NCBI GenBank assembly: GCA_016124655.1
Contig: WGNI01000003.1
Span: 212,520-276,519 of the forward strand
Direction of reading: 5' to 3'
From: Alphaproteobacteria bacterium
Lineage (GTDB): Bacteria; Pseudomonadota; Alphaproteobacteria; Caulobacterales; Aquidulcibacteraceae
DNA length: 64,000 bases
Made by a program: the position numbers and the translations under genes. A model generated the notes under the pieces. The model made no database searches, was not told where the DNA came from, and saw nothing but the letters and a program-made list of their open reading frames with translations. Below, one piece after another: positions 17,093 to 25,289 of this stretch; position 1 is the stretch's first letter, and every line of letters starts with the position of its first letter.

Positions 17093-17350
17093 TCACTCCA
17101 CGGCGTTGTATTCGTTGACGTCCGCGGCTTCGGTGACCGTCACGCACAGCCGCTCCTCGTCCACGCTGATATCGCCCTTGGCGATGGGGTGGCCGGCCGC
17201 CAGGATCCACAGCGAATCGGATTCTCCCGTATCGAGCGGGATCACCGCGCCCCGGCCCATCTTGAGCAATTGGTGCATCGGCAGCACGCAGCGCCCCAGG
17301 ATCACGGACACTTCCACTTTCACCGCGTGGATTTGCGATTGGTGCGTCAA
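17093..17350 (-). CDS. FliN/SpoA-domain flagellar motor switch-like protein
   Basis: An 85-residue protein that is one SpoA (surface presentation) domain: VEVSVILGRCVLPMHQLLKM, then GRGAVIPLDTGESDSLWILAAGHPIAKGDISV. This matches the C-terminal domain of FliN, the C-ring switch protein, without the usual short N-terminal extension. No other flagellar gene is in the window. It may be the genome's FliN or a paralogue. The start is divergent from lipB, sharing a 50-bp spacer. Confidence 0.8.
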   Translation of the reverse strand: MTHQSQIHAVKVEVSVILGRCVLPMHQLLKMGRGAVIPLDTGESDSLWILAAGHPIAKGDISVDEERLCVTVTEAADVNEYNAVE

Positions 17351-17400
17351 GCCTTTGACCCCATTTATCCGGCAGCCGAGCTTTGGTCTGAAAGGATTGA

Positions 17401-18123
17401 TTGAACGTGAACGCGCCGGACCCGATCGGCTGGGCGGTCTCGCCGGGGCTGACGCCCTATCCCGACGCCGTGGCCGTCATGGAGGCGCGTGCCGCCCAGA
17501 TCGCTGCCGGCGAGGCCGGCGAATTGGCTTGGCTGGTTGAGCACCCCCCGCTCTACACTGCCGGCGTCAGCGCCCGCCCAGGCGATCTCCTGGCGCCGGA
17601 GCGCTTCCCCGTATTCCGATCGGCCCGCGGCGGCCAATTCACCTATCACGGCCCCGGCCAGCGCGTGGTCTATGTGATGCTCGACCTGCGCCGCCGCGGC
17701 CGCGATGTGCAGCGCTTCGTGGCCGACCTCGAACGCTGGCTGATCGCAGCCTTGGCGCGCTTCAATGTCGAGGGCGCGGTGCGGCCCGGCCGCGTCGGCG
17801 TCTGGGTGGAGCGCAAAGGCCCCGGCTGGTCCAGGGAGGACAAGATCGCCGCCATCGGCGTGCGCCTGCGCAAATGGATCAGCTTCCACGGCGTGGCGCT
17901 CAACGTGGAGCCCGACCTGGAGCACTTCACCGGCATCGTGCCATGCGGGATCGCCGAGCACGGGGTGACGAGCCTTGTCGACCTCGGCCTGCCGGTGACC
18001 ATGGACGAGGCCGACGCCGCCCTGCGCGCTGCGTTCGAGTCCGTGTTCGGCCCGACCGCGAATGCCCCATGCCCGCTCCGCGCGACGGCCGCGCCCGCGG
18101 CGCCCGCTTTTGGGGAAAAGTGA
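17401..18123 (+). CDS. lipB: Octanoyl-[ACP]:protein N-octanoyltransferase
   Basis: A 240-residue LipB that transfers octanoate from ACP to lipoyl domains of 2-oxoacid dehydrogenases and GcvH. Motifs: [21 protein letters not shown] (substrate pocket), [22 protein letters not shown] with the catalytic Lys, and the catalytic Cys in FTGIVPCGI. Length is normal. The annotated start is TTG at 17401; GTG at 17407 is an alternative, and an AAAGGA ribosome-binding site at about 17390 fits either. Confidence 0.94.
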   Translation: MNVNAPDPIGWAVSPGLTPYPDAVAVMEARAAQIAAGEAGELAWLVEHPPLYTAGVSARPGDLLAPERFPVFRSARGGQFTYHGPGQRVVYVMLDLRRRGRDVQRFVADLERWLIAALARFNVEGAVRPGRVGVWVERKGPGWSREDKIAAIGVRLRKWISFHGVALNVEPDLEHFTGIVPCGIAEHGVTSLVDLGLPVTMDEADAALRAAFESVFGPTANAPCPLRATAAPAAPAFGEK

Positions 18124-18190
18124 AGCGCCCGCCCCTTCCGCGCCGCATTGCAGGCCCACCATGCCGCGCCTGGGGGAAGGAAGCGCACAG

Positions 18191-18355
18191 ATGCGATCAA
18201 CAGCATCGCCCAAGAAGCAGGCGACGCCGGAAAACCGGCACGACGACTGGTTCTATGACGAACTCATGACTGCGCAGCCTGACGCCACGCAGCTGTTTCT
18301 GCGCGAGCGCCTCGCAGCCCAACGCCCCGCGCCGCCGCGCAAGAAACCAGCCTAA
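18191..18355 (+). CDS. Small conserved-looking hypothetical protein (54 aa)
   Basis: A short frame starting MRSTASPKKQ with AAGGAAG about 8 nt upstream of the ATG. The central HDDWFYDELMTAQPDATQLFLRERL segment is an acidic amphipathic stretch between basic ends, more protein-like than the surrounding frames. No family is recognised. Confidence 0.45.
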   Translation: MRSTASPKKQATPENRHDDWFYDELMTAQPDATQLFLRERLAAQRPAPPRKKPA

Positions 18356-18424
18356 CTTTTCACGGCCGATAAAATTCCGGTTGCGCGTCCGCAACGCCTC
18401 CTCTAGGCGCCGCGTATGGCGCAT

Positions 18425-18475
18425 GAGAGCGGTTGCCGAGAAGTGTGAAACGGTTTTCGGACCAGAACCGCTCTC
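18425..18475. repeat. Dispersed hairpin element, module 1 only (variant)
   Basis: Perfect 10-bp outer arms GAGAGCGGTT/AACCGCTCTC enclose an inner CCGAGAA/TTTTCGG stem and a diverged core (GTGTGAAACGGTTTT). It is related in layout to the elements at 16951, 22826 and 61353, but lacks module 2. It lies just upstream of the membrane redox cassette. Confidence 0.6.
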
Positions 18476-18492
18476 GTCTAGGGAGCGCGCGG

Positions 18493-18720
18493 ATGAGCGA
18501 ACAAGCCGCAGAAGGGATCTGGATCGCGATCGGCGCCTACGCGCTGATCGGCGCGATGATCGCAGCGCTTGTTCTGCCGTTCGGCCTTGGCCGTTTCGAC
18601 GCCAACGCCGCGCGCGCGCCCTGGCGCGTGAAACTCGTCTTGGCGCCGGGCATGATCGCGCTCTGGCCGATTGTCGTGCGTCGCCTCGCCGGCGCCAAGC
18701 CTGCGGAGGATCAACGATGA
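18493..18720 (+). CDS. Small two-helix membrane protein of a redox cassette
   Basis: A 75-residue protein with two transmembrane helices (about 8-30, IWIAIGAYALIGAMIAALVLPF, shown here as a helix of about 22 residues; and about 45-62) and a basic C-terminus. The start MSEQAAEG at 18493 is preferred over an upstream ATG because it begins just before the first helix. Its stop overlaps the next small gene by 4 bp. Function unknown; position suggests a role with the ferric-reductase/Rieske protein. Confidence 0.6.
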   Translation: MSEQAAEGIWIAIGAYALIGAMIAALVLPFGLGRFDANAARAPWRVKLVLAPGMIALWPIVVRRLAGAKPAEDQR

Positions 18721-18854
18721 CGCGCACGCAACGCCGGTTTCATGTGCGGCTCTGGAGCGTGATGGCGATCGTGCTGTTGGCGGTGTTTGGCGCAGCCTTG
18801 ATCGCGCGCGAACGCATCGCCGAAACGGCGCAGGCTTTAGCGCGAAGCGCCTGA
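18717..18854 (+). CDS. Single-helix membrane micropeptide of a redox cassette
   Basis: A 45-residue frame beginning MTRTQRRFHVRLWS, with a basic N-terminus and one hydrophobic helix (VMAIVLLAVFGAALIA), then a charged tail. It overlaps the preceding small gene (ATGA) and ends 6 nt before the next start, so all four genes are probably co-translated. Could be an assembly or stabilising subunit; inferred only. Confidence 0.55.
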   Translation: MTRTQRRFHVRLWSVMAIVLLAVFGAALIARERIAETAQALARSA

Positions 18855-18860
18855 CGCCGC

Positions 18861-19889
18861 ATGGGCCACGTTTACAAGAATGTGCAATGGACGCCGTTCA
18901 AGAAGGCCTATGATCTGGGCTTCGCGGCGGGGGTTGTCGCATTTATCGCCGTGTTTGTGGCGGCCTCGCTTGTGTCGTGGCCGGCGGCGCAAACCATCAG
19001 CATCCCGCAAATCCTGATCCGCGCCTTTGGCGCCTGCGCGTTCGGTCTGTTGCACGTGATCTTGCTGATCGGTCCGCTGGCGCGCCTGGCGCCGCAGGCT
19101 TTTCTTCCCCTGCTCTACAATCGCCGCCATCTCGGCGTTGCGTGTTTCGTCGTGGCGCTGGCGCACGCAGCGCTGGCGACCATGTGGTATCACGGCTTTT
19201 CCGATCTCAATCCGCTCGTGTCGCTCTTGGCGTCCAATCCGCGCTATGCCGCCATCAACGGCTTCCCGTTTGAAGCGCTCGGCGTCGCAGCGTTGCTGAT
19301 CCTGTTCGTGATGGCCGCCACCAGTCACGATTTCTGGAACGCCAATCTTGGCCCCGGCGTCTGGAAAGCGCTGCACATGGCGGTCCATCCCGCCTACGCG
19401 CTGCTCGCGGGCCATGTGCTTTTGGGCGCCCTGCAAACCGAACAGGCGCCGCTCTATGCGGGCCTGACCGGCGCCGGCGCGGCGCTGGTCGTCGCCGCCC
19501 ACCTCGCCGCCGGCCTGCGCCAGATGCGCAAGGATCGCGTGCAGGAGCCGTTGTCCGACGCTTGGATCCGCGTCGGCGCGCTCGCCGACATCGAAGACAA
19601 GCGCGCCGTCATCGTCACGCCCCCGTCCGGCGCGCAGATCGCGGTCTTCCGCGACGGCGAAACCGTTCACGCCATCTCCAATTATTGCCGCCACCAGGGC
19701 GGCCCGCTCGGCGAAGGCCGCATCATCGACGGCTGCGTCACCTGCCCCTGGCACGGCTTTCAATATCGTCCCGAAGACGGCCGCTCTCCGCCGCCCTATG
19801 CCGAGCAAGTGCCGATTTTCCGCACCCGCCTGGAGCAGGGCATTGTGTTCGTGCATCCCGATCCTGAATTCGCGGACGCGCGGGCATGA
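18861..19889 (+). CDS. Ferric-reductase-like membrane domain fused to a Rieske [2Fe-2S] domain
   Basis: A 342-residue fusion. Residues 20-215 form about six transmembrane helices with His residues suited to bind haem b (H65, H102, H172, H176, H185), as in ferric-reductase/YedZ-like domains. Residues 235-335 form a Rieske domain with cluster ligands C276/H278 (NYCRHQGG) and C295/H298 (TCPWHGF). This can move electrons between a membrane haem pool and a soluble [2Fe-2S] centre. No flavin or NAD(P) domain is attached, so the electron donor or acceptor must be another protein. It overlaps the next gene by 4 bp. Confidence 0.82.
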   Translation: MGHVYKNVQWTPFKKAYDLGFAAGVVAFIAVFVAASLVSWPAAQTISIPQILIRAFGACAFGLLHVILLIGPLARLAPQAFLPLLYNRRHLGVACFVVALAHAALATMWYHGFSDLNPLVSLLASNPRYAAINGFPFEALGVAALLILFVMAATSHDFWNANLGPGVWKALHMAVHPAYALLAGHVLLGALQTEQAPLYAGLTGAGAALVVAAHLAAGLRQMRKDRVQEPLSDAWIRVGALADIEDKRAVIVTPPSGAQIAVFRDGETVHAISNYCRHQGGPLGEGRIIDGCVTCPWHGFQYRPEDGRSPPPYAEQVPIFRTRLEQGIVFVHPDPEFADARA

Positions 19890-20641
19890 AGACGGATCGC
19901 TTCTTCGTCGGCTGGGAGACCGCGCCCGACATCAATCGCCGCGGCTTTGCTCTGGGCGCGGTTGCGCTCACGCTGGGCGGCGCGGGTCTCGCCGCAGCGC
20001 TGGCGCGCGCGCAATCGCTCCCGCAATCCGGATTCTGGGATCAGGGCGATGTGCGCGACTGGCGCGGCGTGCTGCAGCGCGCGCCCTATCCCATCCTGCG
20101 CACGACCGACATCGACGGCGTCGCCCGCACCGCGTTCCTGACCACCTCCGGCAAAACCTCCGTCGCGCCGCGCTTGCCGCGCGATCTGGAAGGCCCGGTC
20201 CTCGTGCGCGCCAGCCTCATCCGCCGCGACGACGCGATCATGCTCGCCGCGATCGACGGCGCCGATTGGATCGCGCCCGATCCCGGCGGCGCACGCCTCG
20301 CTGCGCCCGCGGAAGAAGATCTGGGGCCTGTTTTCGCGATCGGTGAAATACTTGACGCCAAGTGCTGGTTCGGCGCGATGCGCCCGGGCTTCGGCAAGAC
20401 CCACAAAGCCTGCGCCGCCTTGTGCGCGCGCGGCGGCTTGCCATTGGCGTTTTGCGTGTCGCGCAACGGCGTCTGCGGCGAAGCCTCCGACGATCCGCTG
20501 TTTCTCGACGCCGAAGGCCGCGCGCACGGCCGCGCCATTATCCCCTATGTCGGCGACCCAGTATCCGTAGAAGGCCGTCTCGTGCGCGTCGGCGACGTCA
20601 CCCAACTGCGGGCAAGTTTAAACGCGATCCGCAGGCTGTAG
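19886..20641 (+). CDS. Membrane-anchored Cys/His-containing protein of a redox cassette
   Basis: A 251-residue protein with a short cytoplasmic N-terminus, an RRGF twin-arginine-like motif and one hydrophobic segment (about 25-45), so the body is probably periplasmic. The distinctive region, about 150-190, has DAKCWFGAMRPGFGKTHKACAALCARGG followed by PLAFCVSRNGVCG; this stretch is described here by its Cys and His positions, which look like a metal or redox site. No named domain recognised. It is translationally coupled to the ferric-reductase/Rieske gene, so it is a likely partner. Confidence 0.6.
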   Translation: MKTDRFFVGWETAPDINRRGFALGAVALTLGGAGLAAALARAQSLPQSGFWDQGDVRDWRGVLQRAPYPILRTTDIDGVARTAFLTTSGKTSVAPRLPRDLEGPVLVRASLIRRDDAIMLAAIDGADWIAPDPGGARLAAPAEEDLGPVFAIGEILDAKCWFGAMRPGFGKTHKACAALCARGGLPLAFCVSRNGVCGEASDDPLFLDAEGRAHGRAIIPYVGDPVSVEGRLVRVGDVTQLRASLNAIRRL

Positions 20642-20649
20642 CGCCGTTT

Positions 20650-20672
20650 CCTTCTCCCCTTGTGGGAGAAGG
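20650..20672. terminator. Hairpin between convergent genes, part of a dispersed repeat
   Basis: A 9-bp stem (CCTTCTCCC with GGGAGAAGG) around a 5-nt loop lies between the redox cassette and pccA, which converge. The following sequence to about 20718 (GGTCGGATGAGGGGTG) looks like the common CTTCTCCC/GGGAGAAGG intergenic repeat of GC-rich proteobacteria. There is no strong T-run, so terminator function is likely but not certain. Confidence 0.5.
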
Positions 20673-20769
20673 TGGCCGAAGCGAGCGCGTGCGAGCTGAG
20701 GTCGGATGAGGGGTGACGACGAAACGCTTGCAGCGATGCGCAAGCACCCCTCTTCCGTCTTCGCCGCGC

Positions 20770-22776
20770 TCACGCCAACTCGATCATCACCTCGTCGGCA
20801 GCGACGCTCGCGCCCGCTTCAACATTGACCTTCGCCACCACGCCGTCGCGCTCGGCGCGGATGATGTTCTGCATTTTCATCGCTTCCACGATCGCCACGC
20901 CTTCGCCGGCCTTCACGTCCTGGCCAGCTTTCACGTCGATCGACACGACAAGCCCCGGCATCGGCGACATGATCACTTTCGAGGTGTCCGCCGGCGGCTT
21001 TTCCGGAATGCGCTCATGCAGCGCAGCCCCACGCGGGCTGGCGATGATGATGCGCGCCGTGACGCCGCGCAATTGCAGCACATAGCCTTCCGGACGGTTG
21101 CGGATTTTCACAGCAAAGGGCGCGCCCTCGAAATCGCCTTCCATCACCGGCTGGCCCGGCCGCCACGCCGTTTCGAACGGCCGCAGCGGCCCGCCATGGA
21201 TCGCGATCAGCGCGCCGTCTTCAGTGAGATCGACATGCACCGGCGTCTGGTCGCCGTTTTGCACCGCCACCCAATCCTGCCGCACCTCGGCGCCGACGCC
21301 ATTGACTTGTCCCGACGTCGCGCGGCTGCGCTGCGCGTGGATCGCCTGCGCAAACGCCGCGCACGCAATCAACAACCGCCCCTGCGCCTCCGTCGGCGCG
21401 GTTCCTGTGAAGCCGGCGGGAAATTCGTCCTTGATATAGGCCGTGGTGATGTCGCCGGAGCGGAACCGCGTTTCGTCCATCACCGCGCCGAGGAACGGAA
21501 TATTGTGCTGGATGCCGTCGATATAGAACGCGTCAAGCGCGCGCGCCTGCGCGTCGATCGCCGCGATCCGGTTCGGCCCATGCGTGACGAGCTTGGCGAT
21601 CATCGGATCGTAGAACATCGAGATTTCATCGCCCGCGCGCACGCCGGCGTCATTGCGTACGCGGATGTCGCCGAACTGGCCTTCCTGCGGCGGGCGATAA
21701 TCGCGCAGCCGCCCGATGGACGGCAGGAAATTGCGGTACGGATCCTCCGCATAGATGCGGCTTTCGATCGCCCAGCCGTTGATCTTCAGATCGCTTTGCG
21801 AGAACGGCAATTTTTCACCCGCCGCCACGCGGATCATCAGCTCAACGAGATCAAGCCCGGTGATCGCTTCCGTCACCGGATGCTCCACCTGCAGGCGCGT
21901 ATTCATTTCCAGGAAGAAGAAACTCTTATCGACGCCGGAAGCGACGAACTCCACCGTGCCGGCGCTGTCATACCCCACCGCCTTCGCAAGGGCTACGGCC
22001 TGCGCGCCCATCGCCTTGCGGGTCTTTTCATCAAGCAGCGGCGAGGGCGCTTCTTCGATCACCTTTTGATTGCGCCGCTGGATCGAGCATTCCCGCTCGA
22101 ACAGGTGCACGACATTGCCGTGCTTATCGCCCAGCACCTGGATTTCGATGTGGCGCGGATTGAGCACGAACTTTTCGATGAAGATGCGGTCGTCGCCGAA
22201 CGCGTTCTTGGCTTCCGCGCGCACCGCCGGAAAGCCTTCATCCAATTCCTTCTTGTCGTAGGCGACGCGGATGCCTTTGCCGCCGCCGCCCGCGGACGCC
22301 TTGATCATCACCGGATAGCCGATCTCGTCGGCGATCTTGGCCGCGTGCTTCACATCCTCGATCTCGCCGATAAAGCCCGGCACGCACGACACGTTGGCTT
22401 GCGCCGCGGTCTTCTTGGATTCGATCTTGTCGCCCATCGCCGCGATCGCATGCGGGTTGGGCCCGATGAACACGATCTTCTCATCGAGCAGCCGCTGCGC
22501 GAACTCAGCCTTCTCCGACAAGAACCCGAAACCGGGATGGATCGCCTGCGCCCCTGTGGCGCGCGCCGCCGCCACGATCTTGTCGGCCACGAGGTAAGAT
22601 TCAGCCGCCGGCGCCGGGCCGATGAACACGCCCTCGTCGGCCATCTCCACGGCCATGGAATCCCGGTCCGCCTCGGAGAAAACCACCACGGTCTTGATGC
22701 CCATTCGCCGCGCCGTCTTGATGACGCGCACCGCGATCTCCCCGCGATTGGCGATCAAAATCTTCTCGAACATCAA
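20770..22776 (-). CDS. pccA: Propionyl-CoA carboxylase, biotin-carrying alpha subunit
   Basis: A 668-residue subunit with biotin carboxylase (about 1-450: KILIANRGEIAVRVI, the ATP-grasp loop KASAGGGGKGIRV, ERECSIQRRNQKVIEE, FLEMNTRLQVEHPVTE), a PCC-type BT linker domain, and a C-terminal biotinyl domain with VEAMKMQN where Lys is biotinylated. The DEFPAGFTG segment after the carboxylase supports PCC over methylcrotonyl-CoA carboxylase. It carboxylates propionyl-CoA to methylmalonyl-CoA with the beta subunit, which is not in this window. Confidence 0.92.
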   Translation of the reverse strand: MMFEKILIANRGEIAVRVIKTARRMGIKTVVVFSEADRDSMAVEMADEGVFIGPAPAAESYLVADKIVAAARATGAQAIHPGFGFLSEKAEFAQRLLDEKIVFIGPNPHAIAAMGDKIESKKTAAQANVSCVPGFIGEIEDVKHAAKIADEIGYPVMIKASAGGGGKGIRVAYDKKELDEGFPAVRAEAKNAFGDDRIFIEKFVLNPRHIEIQVLGDKHGNVVHLFERECSIQRRNQKVIEEAPSPLLDEKTRKAMGAQAVALAKAVGYDSAGTVEFVASGVDKSFFFLEMNTRLQVEHPVTEAITGLDLVELMIRVAAGEKLPFSQSDLKINGWAIESRIYAEDPYRNFLPSIGRLRDYRPPQEGQFGDIRVRNDAGVRAGDEISMFYDPMIAKLVTHGPNRIAAIDAQARALDAFYIDGIQHNIPFLGAVMDETRFRSGDITTAYIKDEFPAGFTGTAPTEAQGRLLIACAAFAQAIHAQRSRATSGQVNGVGAEVRQDWVAVQNGDQTPVHVDLTEDGALIAIHGGPLRPFETAWRPGQPVMEGDFEGAPFAVKIRNRPEGYVLQLRGVTARIIIASPRGAALHERIPEKPPADTSKVIMSPMPGLVVSIDVKAGQDVKAGEGVAIVEAMKMQNIIRAERDGVVAKVNVEAGASVAADEVMIELA

Positions 22777-22825
22777 CCCTCTCCGCCCCGATCGGGGTTC
22801 ATTGCCGCGTGAGGCAAGGCATTAC

Positions 22826-22936
22826 ACCGCGTTCCGGAAAAGTGGACACCGGTTTTCCGCCCGAACGCGGTCTAAGTGTATGTTTATTGCGGTTTCCAGG
22901 CGGCCGACCGGACCCCACTCGACCAGAAATCGCAAT
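22826..22936 (+). repeat. Dispersed two-hairpin element (copy 2)
   Basis: Module 1 (22826-22871): 9-bp arms ACCGCGTTC/GAACGCGGT, inner CGGAAAA/TTTTCCG and core AAAAGTGGACACCGGTTTT. Module 2 (22886-22936): arms ATTGCGGTTTC/GAAATCGCAAT (one mismatch). Closely matches 61353-61461 over its whole length. It lies between pccA and the Uma2 gene. Confidence 0.85.
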
Positions 22937-22988
22937 AGCGGCCTGATCCGGGCGCGTCCAACCCTTCCCTAGGGGCGCCTGTAACGAG

Positions 22989-23555
22989 TTACACGAGGTC
23001 CGCGATGCGCAGGGCGACGCCGGGAATCTGTGACAGCGCGATCGGAACGTCAAAGGCAAGCGCCGCGATTGTCCATCCCGCGCCGTCGGGCAGATGCCGA
23101 TGGGTCTGGCGGGCCTCGACGTCCACCACCCAATATTCGCGCACGCCGTACTGATGGTACAAATCAGCCTTCACGCTGAGATCGTAAACAAGCGAGGTCG
23201 CTGCGATCTCGATCACCAGGAGCGCATCGCGCCCGCCGACCTGCGACGGCCGCAGCGCCGCTGCGTGAAGAAACACGTCGGGCTCCGGGGCTTCCTGTTT
23301 GTCCAGGAAAAACGTGGTGTCCGGCCCGACGGCATATTGGTCGTGCGGCAAAGTCCGAGCAAACCACATGATCAGCTGGGCCTTGGCGTGCGAGTGCTTA
23401 TCGCCTTCCGACGGCATCTCGATCAGCTCTCCATGGATCAGTTCGCAGCGGTGATCCGGCGGCAAGATGCCCGCATCCTGCATCGCGAACACATCGTCCA
23501 CGGTGAACTTGTACGGCGAGGGCACACTCGGCGGGGGGCGGAAAGGCGCGTTCAC
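22989..23555 (-). CDS. Uma2-family (DUF820) PD-(D/E)XK nuclease-like protein
   Basis: A 188-residue protein typical of the Uma2 family: an N-terminal FTVDDVFAMQDAGIL segment, ELIHGELIEMPSEGDKHSHAKAQL, the metal-site strand EPDVFLHA and LLVIEIAATSLVYDLSVKADLY with the nuclease Glu and Lys, then YWVVDVEARQ. The family has a PD-(D/E)XK fold; cellular roles are mostly unknown. It starts 22 nt after the stop of the ParA-partner gene and may share that transcript. Confidence 0.88.
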   Translation of the reverse strand: MNAPFRPPPSVPSPYKFTVDDVFAMQDAGILPPDHRCELIHGELIEMPSEGDKHSHAKAQLIMWFARTLPHDQYAVGPDTTFFLDKQEAPEPDVFLHAAALRPSQVGGRDALLVIEIAATSLVYDLSVKADLYHQYGVREYWVVDVEARQTHRHLPDGAGWTIAALAFDVPIALSQIPGVALRIADLV

Positions 23556-23577
23556 GACGCCAGCTTACCACACCGGA

Positions 23578-24021
23578 TCAATAGTCGAACAGCTTGCGGT
23601 CGCGCTCGGCCCGGCGCCGCGCCCGCGCCACGATCAGCTCCGCCAGATCGGCGCGCTCCAGGCCGCCCGCCTCCCCGCCCGGATCGAGATTGTGCTCGCT
23701 CACCAGCGTCAGGAGCGCGTCGCGCTCATAGGCCGGCTCTTCCAATTCCGCCCGCAAAGCCTCTTCCCCTTCGCGCAAATAAAGCGCCACCGGATTGAGC
23801 TCGATGCGCATCGGCGCCGGAGCGGATAAGGGCTTCGCCTTGCCGTTCTTGACCGGCGGCGCCGCGGGTTCGTGCGCGCGCTCAAGCGCCTCGTCATCGA
23901 CCTCGCGGCGCGAAAGATGCGCGCGCAGCACAGCGTCCAATTGATCCGCGAAGGCGGGATTGCGCCGCGCCTCGCGGCGGATGACGTCAAACAGGCGATC
24001 GAGCGTGCGGTTCAAACTCAT
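23578..24021 (-). CDS. Small partner protein of an orphan ParA-like ATPase
   Basis: A 147-residue charged protein with no recognised domain. The N-terminal 45 residues (LDRLFDVIRREARRNPAFADQL) look helical, the middle is Pro/Ala-rich, and the C-terminus is basic and helical (ELIVARARRRAERDR). Its ATG overlaps the stop of the ParA-like gene (ATGA), so the two are very likely a functional pair. It could be the cargo adaptor or ATPase activator that ParB or a similar protein provides in other systems; that is inference. Confidence 0.6.
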   Translation of the reverse strand: MSLNRTLDRLFDVIRREARRNPAFADQLDAVLRAHLSRREVDDEALERAHEPAAPPVKNGKAKPLSAPAPMRIELNPVALYLREGEEALRAELEEPAYERDALLTLVSEHNLDPGGEAGGLERADLAELIVARARRRAERDRKLFDY

Positions 24022-24890
24022 CGAGCCGGGGCCTTCTCCATGCGCGCAACGAATTCTTCCCCCAGCTTGCGCACGATCGGCGCCATCTCCCCGTATTTTT
24101 GTTCAAACGTGCGCGGAAATTCCGACCATTCTGCGGCCTTGGCGATATCGACATGTTGTGGAATGCGCACATCCAGCATCGCTTCGCCGAGATTGTCCTT
24201 CAACAGCCCCGCTTCCGAACGGTGCAGATTCATCGTCTCGTCGTACTTCGTCGCTACGACAAACAAGCTCGACGGCGCCCCGCGCCGCTCATTGATCAGT
24301 CGCAGCGCGCGCTTGCGAAATGAGATCAAGCCCAGCCGCGACACATAATCCGGAATGGTCGGCACCAGGATCACGTCCGCTGCGATGATCGCGGCTTCCG
24401 CGAACAGCGAAATCCCCGGCGGACAATCGATCAGGATGTAATCCATCTCGTTGACGACCGATTTCAGCCCTTGCGCGAAGCGCTCGCAGATCCATTTCTG
24501 GATCGCGTCGATATGAAAGCCGCGCTTGACGAAACTCTCGATCAGGTCGCGCTCGACCATGCGGAATTCCGGCGCCGCCGCACACAGCGACACATCCGGC
24601 GCGGACTTCAGATCCGTCACCTTGTGTTCGATCAGCCCCTTGAAGGGCTTCGGCTTCTGCTGCAGCGCATAGGCCTCGAAATAGAAATCGAGCGTGCGCT
24701 CCGCCTCCCGCAATTCATTCCACTTGTCCGGACCCGCGATCATGATCGACGCATTGGTCTGCGGATCGAGATCGATCACCAGCACCTTGCGGCGGTGATG
24801 CAGGCCCAGCGTCTCCGCGAGCGACACCGACGTCGTCGATTTGCCGACGCCGCCCTTCATATTGATCACCGACACCAACCGCGCGGGCAT
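24018..24890 (-). CDS. ParA/MinD-family ATPase, orphan positioning type
   Basis: A 290-residue deviant-Walker ATPase. Walker A is MKGGVGKSTTS (residues 11-21), the A' region is VLVIDLDPQTNASIMI, and Walker B is DYILIDCPPGISLFAEAA. These proteins form ATP-bound dimers on DNA or membrane and place cargo such as chromosome origins, plasmids or protein arrays. There is no parB or parS-like array nearby, so it is not the main chromosome-segregation locus. The start lies inside a 167-bp repeat that recurs at 46568. Confidence 0.85.
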   Translation of the reverse strand: MPARLVSVINMKGGVGKSTTSVSLAETLGLHHRRKVLVIDLDPQTNASIMIAGPDKWNELREAERTLDFYFEAYALQQKPKPFKGLIEHKVTDLKSAPDVSLCAAAPEFRMVERDLIESFVKRGFHIDAIQKWICERFAQGLKSVVNEMDYILIDCPPGISLFAEAAIIAADVILVPTIPDYVSRLGLISFRKRALRLINERRGAPSSLFVVATKYDETMNLHRSEAGLLKDNLGEAMLDVRIPQHVDIAKAAEWSEFPRTFEQKYGEMAPIVRKLGEEFVARMEKAPAR

Positions 24891-25042
24891 GCGAGGCCCC
24901 CTTCTTCTGCGTCCCCAATGGCAAACGCAGACGGTGCGACGGTACGGTTAGGGAAGGATTAATTTGCCTTCTGAACGTGTTCTCCCGGAAGCCGCGCAGC
25001 CGCTATCCGGGACCTCGGTCCGCGTTGCGCACGACACGGCAC
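24876..25042. repeat. 167-bp dispersed repeat, copy 1 (overlaps the ParA start)
   Basis: This aligns without obvious length change to 46568-46734, with roughly five sixths of positions identical by eye. It covers the first codons of the ParA-like gene (CAACCGCGnGGGCATGCGAGG) and its upstream region, including a TCTGCGT/ACGCAGA hairpin and a TCCCGGA/TCCGGGA pair. It probably holds the ParA promoter. Confidence 0.8.
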
Positions 25043-25289
25043 GAGGTCCCCAAGCGCCCTCGGAATGCTCCACGTCTCTCATCGTCCGTTGCGCTCGACT
25101 GCCTTCAGCGCACAAGCGCTTTCCGGACCCAGCCAGCAATGAAGACGATCCCGCGCGGTGTAGAAGGCATGTTTCCAGGAGCGCGGTCGAAACCGCGCCT
25201 TCAAGAAGCGCTGAACTGGCGATCGACTGGCAGATGCAACCATTCCCGCTTCAGACCCTGCTTAGTCCATTGTCACTCATGGTCGACCA
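24891..25289. other. 399-bp gene-free region upstream of the ParA-like gene
   Basis: The left part is the 167-bp repeat. The right part, next to the end of the glycosyltransferase gene, has a short hairpin (GCGCGGT-CGAA-ACCGCGC at 25181-25198) but no T-run and no convincing reading frame. Confidence 0.6.

Noticed and set aside
20713..22812. Long plus-strand frame (699 codons) opposite pccA
   Set aside because: Composition rich in Arg/His/Asp; the minus-strand biotin carboxylase is unmistakable.
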